Source of the DNA: Gammaproteobacteria bacterium | Lineage (GTDB): Bacteria; Pseudomonadota; Gammaproteobacteria; Arenicellales; Arenicellaceae | Direction: 5' to 3' | DNA length: 7,377 nucleotides | Assembly: GCA_003485905.1 (NCBI GenBank) | Contig: DNHK01000143.1 | Coordinates: 6,823-14,199, forward strand | Notes under the pieces: generated by a model | The model's input: only the letters and a program-made list of their open reading frames with translations | Database searches by the model: none | Told to the model about the DNA's origin: nothing | Shown: one piece after another, positions 6,069-7,377 of the stretch | How the letters are laid out: each line of letters starts with the position of its first letter | Numbering within the stretch: position 1 is the first letter of the stretch | Translations under genes and position numbers: made by a program

Positions 6069-7377
6069 GTGACTAGCGACCAAATTTTCCTCTTCACCTT
6101 GTTCGGCGCAGTTTTTGCACTGCTAATCTGGGGCAGGGTTCGCTATGACTTGGTGGCATTCTGTGCGCTGGTGATCGCTACTATCGGTGGTTTTGTAAGT
6201 CCGGACGAAGCTTTTTCCGGGTTTGGTCATCCCGCGGTTGTGATTATTGCGTTGGTCCTTATTCTCTCGAGAGGACTTTTAAATTCAGGTGCAGTCGAAA
6301 TGATTGCGGGCATGGTGTTGTCGGCAACAAGGTCGTTACCTATGCACATCGGCATTATGTCGGTGGTTGGTGCTGCGCTATCGGCAGTGATTAATAATGT
6401 TGCCGCGTTGGCACTGCTTATGTCGTTAGATATGGAAGCGGCAGAAAAGGCAAAGCGTTCGCCATCGTTAAGTCTGATGCCGCTTTCCTTTGCTACCATC
6501 CTCGGGGGAATGATTACTATGATCGGTACACCGCCGAATATTGTAATCGCCCAGTATCGAGAACGAGCACTGGGCGAAAGCTATAGTATGTTTGATTTTG
6601 CTCCTGTCGGATTGTGTGTTGCTTTGGCAGGCATCATCTTCGTCGCATTGATTGGGTGGCGTTTAATCCCGGAACACGAGCGAGCTAAACGTATTAGGAC
6701 TAGCGACGATATCGAAAACTGTGTGGTTGAAGCGCAGATGAGAGAGGGCTCCAAAACTATCGGCCTGCGCGTTACTGATTTATCACCGTTGGCAAAGGAG
6801 CATGACGTTTTAGTTCTCGGGTTGGTCCGTCAAGGAAAGCGATTACCTGGCTTTGCGCGCGATGAAGAAATCAGCAAGAGCGACCATTTGGTTGTCGAAG
6901 GAGACCCTAAATCCATCGAAGCTTTTTTCGGGTCTGCTGAATTGAGTTTTTCCGGCGAAGAAAAACATAAGATTGGACTGACTAGTCCATCGTTAGTTCT
7001 AACCGAGACGATAGTGACTGAGAACTCCAGGATTACTGACCGCAGTAGCTATGATCTCCGTCTACTTTCGCGGCATGGCATAACGTTGCTGGGCGTTTCC
7101 AGACAGGGCAGACGATTTCGTGATCGTGTGCGCAAACTTATTATTAAGCCGGGTGATGTGTTGCTTTTGCTTGGTCGTCCAGACCGCCTCGATGAAGTGA
7201 TTAACTGGCTTGGCGTGTTGCCACTGGAAAATCGGAAACATGCGGTTATTCAACGCAAGAAGGCAACTTTAGCCATCGGGTTATTTTTTGGCGCTATTGC
7301 CTTATCGGCCAGCGGCTTGCTTTATCTACCGATCACACTTGCAGCCTGTGTGATCGCTTTTGTGACAATGGGTATTG
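6069..7377 (+). CDS. SLC13 (DASS)-type permease with two RCK_C domains, 3' end outside window
   Basis: The frame is open for 436 codons from GTG 6069 to the window edge. The predicted start gives MTSDQIFLF, usual for this family. GGGTGA (6055-6060) is a fair ribosome site eight bases before it. An in-frame GTG at 6057 is the alternative, and an in-frame TAG at 6036 rules out anything further upstream. The first membrane block (about 5-200) has WGRVRYDLVA, EAFSGFGHPAVV, VINNVAALALL (108-118, the family's Asn-rich ion or substrate motif) and MIGTPPNIVIAQY (151-163, GTPPN motif). Two cytoplasmic RCK_C (TrkA-C) regions follow at about 211-287 and 302-384, the second with KPGDVLLLLGRPD. A second membrane block begins near 398. 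The full protein should be about 590-600 residues. Such proteins are predicted sodium-coupled carriers for sulfate or dicarboxylates, with RCK_C as a ligand-sensing module. The ion is unproven here. Confidence 0.93.
   Translation, partial: MTSDQIFLFTLFGAVFALLIWGRVRYDLVAFCALVIATIGGFVSPDEAFSGFGHPAVVIIALVLILSRGLLNSGAVEMIAGMVLSATRSLPMHIGIMSVVGAALSAVINNVAALALLMSLDMEAAEKAKRSPSLSLMPLSFATILGGMITMIGTPPNIVIAQYRERALGESYSMFDFAPVGLCVALAGIIFVALIGWRLIPEHERAKRIRTSDDIENCVVEAQMREGSKTIGLRVTDLSPLAKEHDVLVLGLVRQGKRLPGFARDEEISKSDHLVVEGDPKSIEAFFGSAELSFSGEEKHKIGLTSPSLVLTETIVTENSRITDRSSYDLRLLSRHGITLLGVSRQGRRFRDRVRKLIIKPGDVLLLLGRPDRLDEVINWLGVLPLENRKHAVIQRKKATLAIGLFFGAIALSASGLLYLPITLAACVIAFVTMGI

Noticed and set aside
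5987..6076. 29-residue small ORF (starts MKKKSIYHQA) overlapping the SLC13 start, possible leader peptide
   Set aside because: Its ATG overlaps the predicted -10 hexamer, so it would lie upstream of the transcription start, and no ribosome site precedes it.

Overview
The window looks like a chromosomal segment from a proteobacterium, most likely a marine or environmental gammaproteobacterium. This is inferred from moderate base composition, Shine-Dalgarno sites of the usual type, a bacterial PEP carboxylase of the E. coli type, and a DUF6152-type exported protein of a kind common in uncultured gammaproteobacteria. No phage, insertion sequence, CRISPR array, tRNA or rRNA gene is visible. Every gene is intact except the two cut by the window edges.

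Layout. Positions 1-549 (+) hold the last 182 residues of phosphoenolpyruvate carboxylase. Convergent with it, 602-1654 (-) encodes a secreted protein with a DUF6152-like N-terminal part. A 407-base divergent intergenic region (1655-2061) follows, with two short perfect dyads and a plausible promoter for the rightward genes. Next, 2062-3081 (+) encodes a Gfo/Idh/MocA-family NAD(P)-dependent oxidoreductase, and 41 bases later 3123-4373 (+) encodes an M24 (creatinase / aminopeptidase P / DddP-like) enzyme. These two are probably one transcription unit, closed by a hairpin at 4419-4462. An MFS transporter (4653-5891, +) follows and ends at a strong intrinsic terminator (5916-5946). A well-formed sigma70-type promoter (5961-5988) then drives an SLC13-type permease with two RCK_C domains (from 6069), which runs off the right edge.

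How the genes may work together (inference): the oxidoreductase, the M24 enzyme and the MFS carrier look like a small catabolic cassette, with uptake of a small polar metabolite, hydrolysis or lyase cleavage, and NAD(P)-linked oxidation of it or a product. The substrate cannot be read from the sequence. The most unusual point is the M24 protein. It resembles the DMSP lyase DddP around its RTNP and HGxG motifs, but it has cysteine where the second metal-binding aspartate is expected, while the other four canonical ligands are present. The partner oxidoreductase also lacks the usual active-site aspartate four residues before its catalytic histidine. Both point to little-characterised subfamilies. 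The SLC13 gene appears to be a separate transcription unit.
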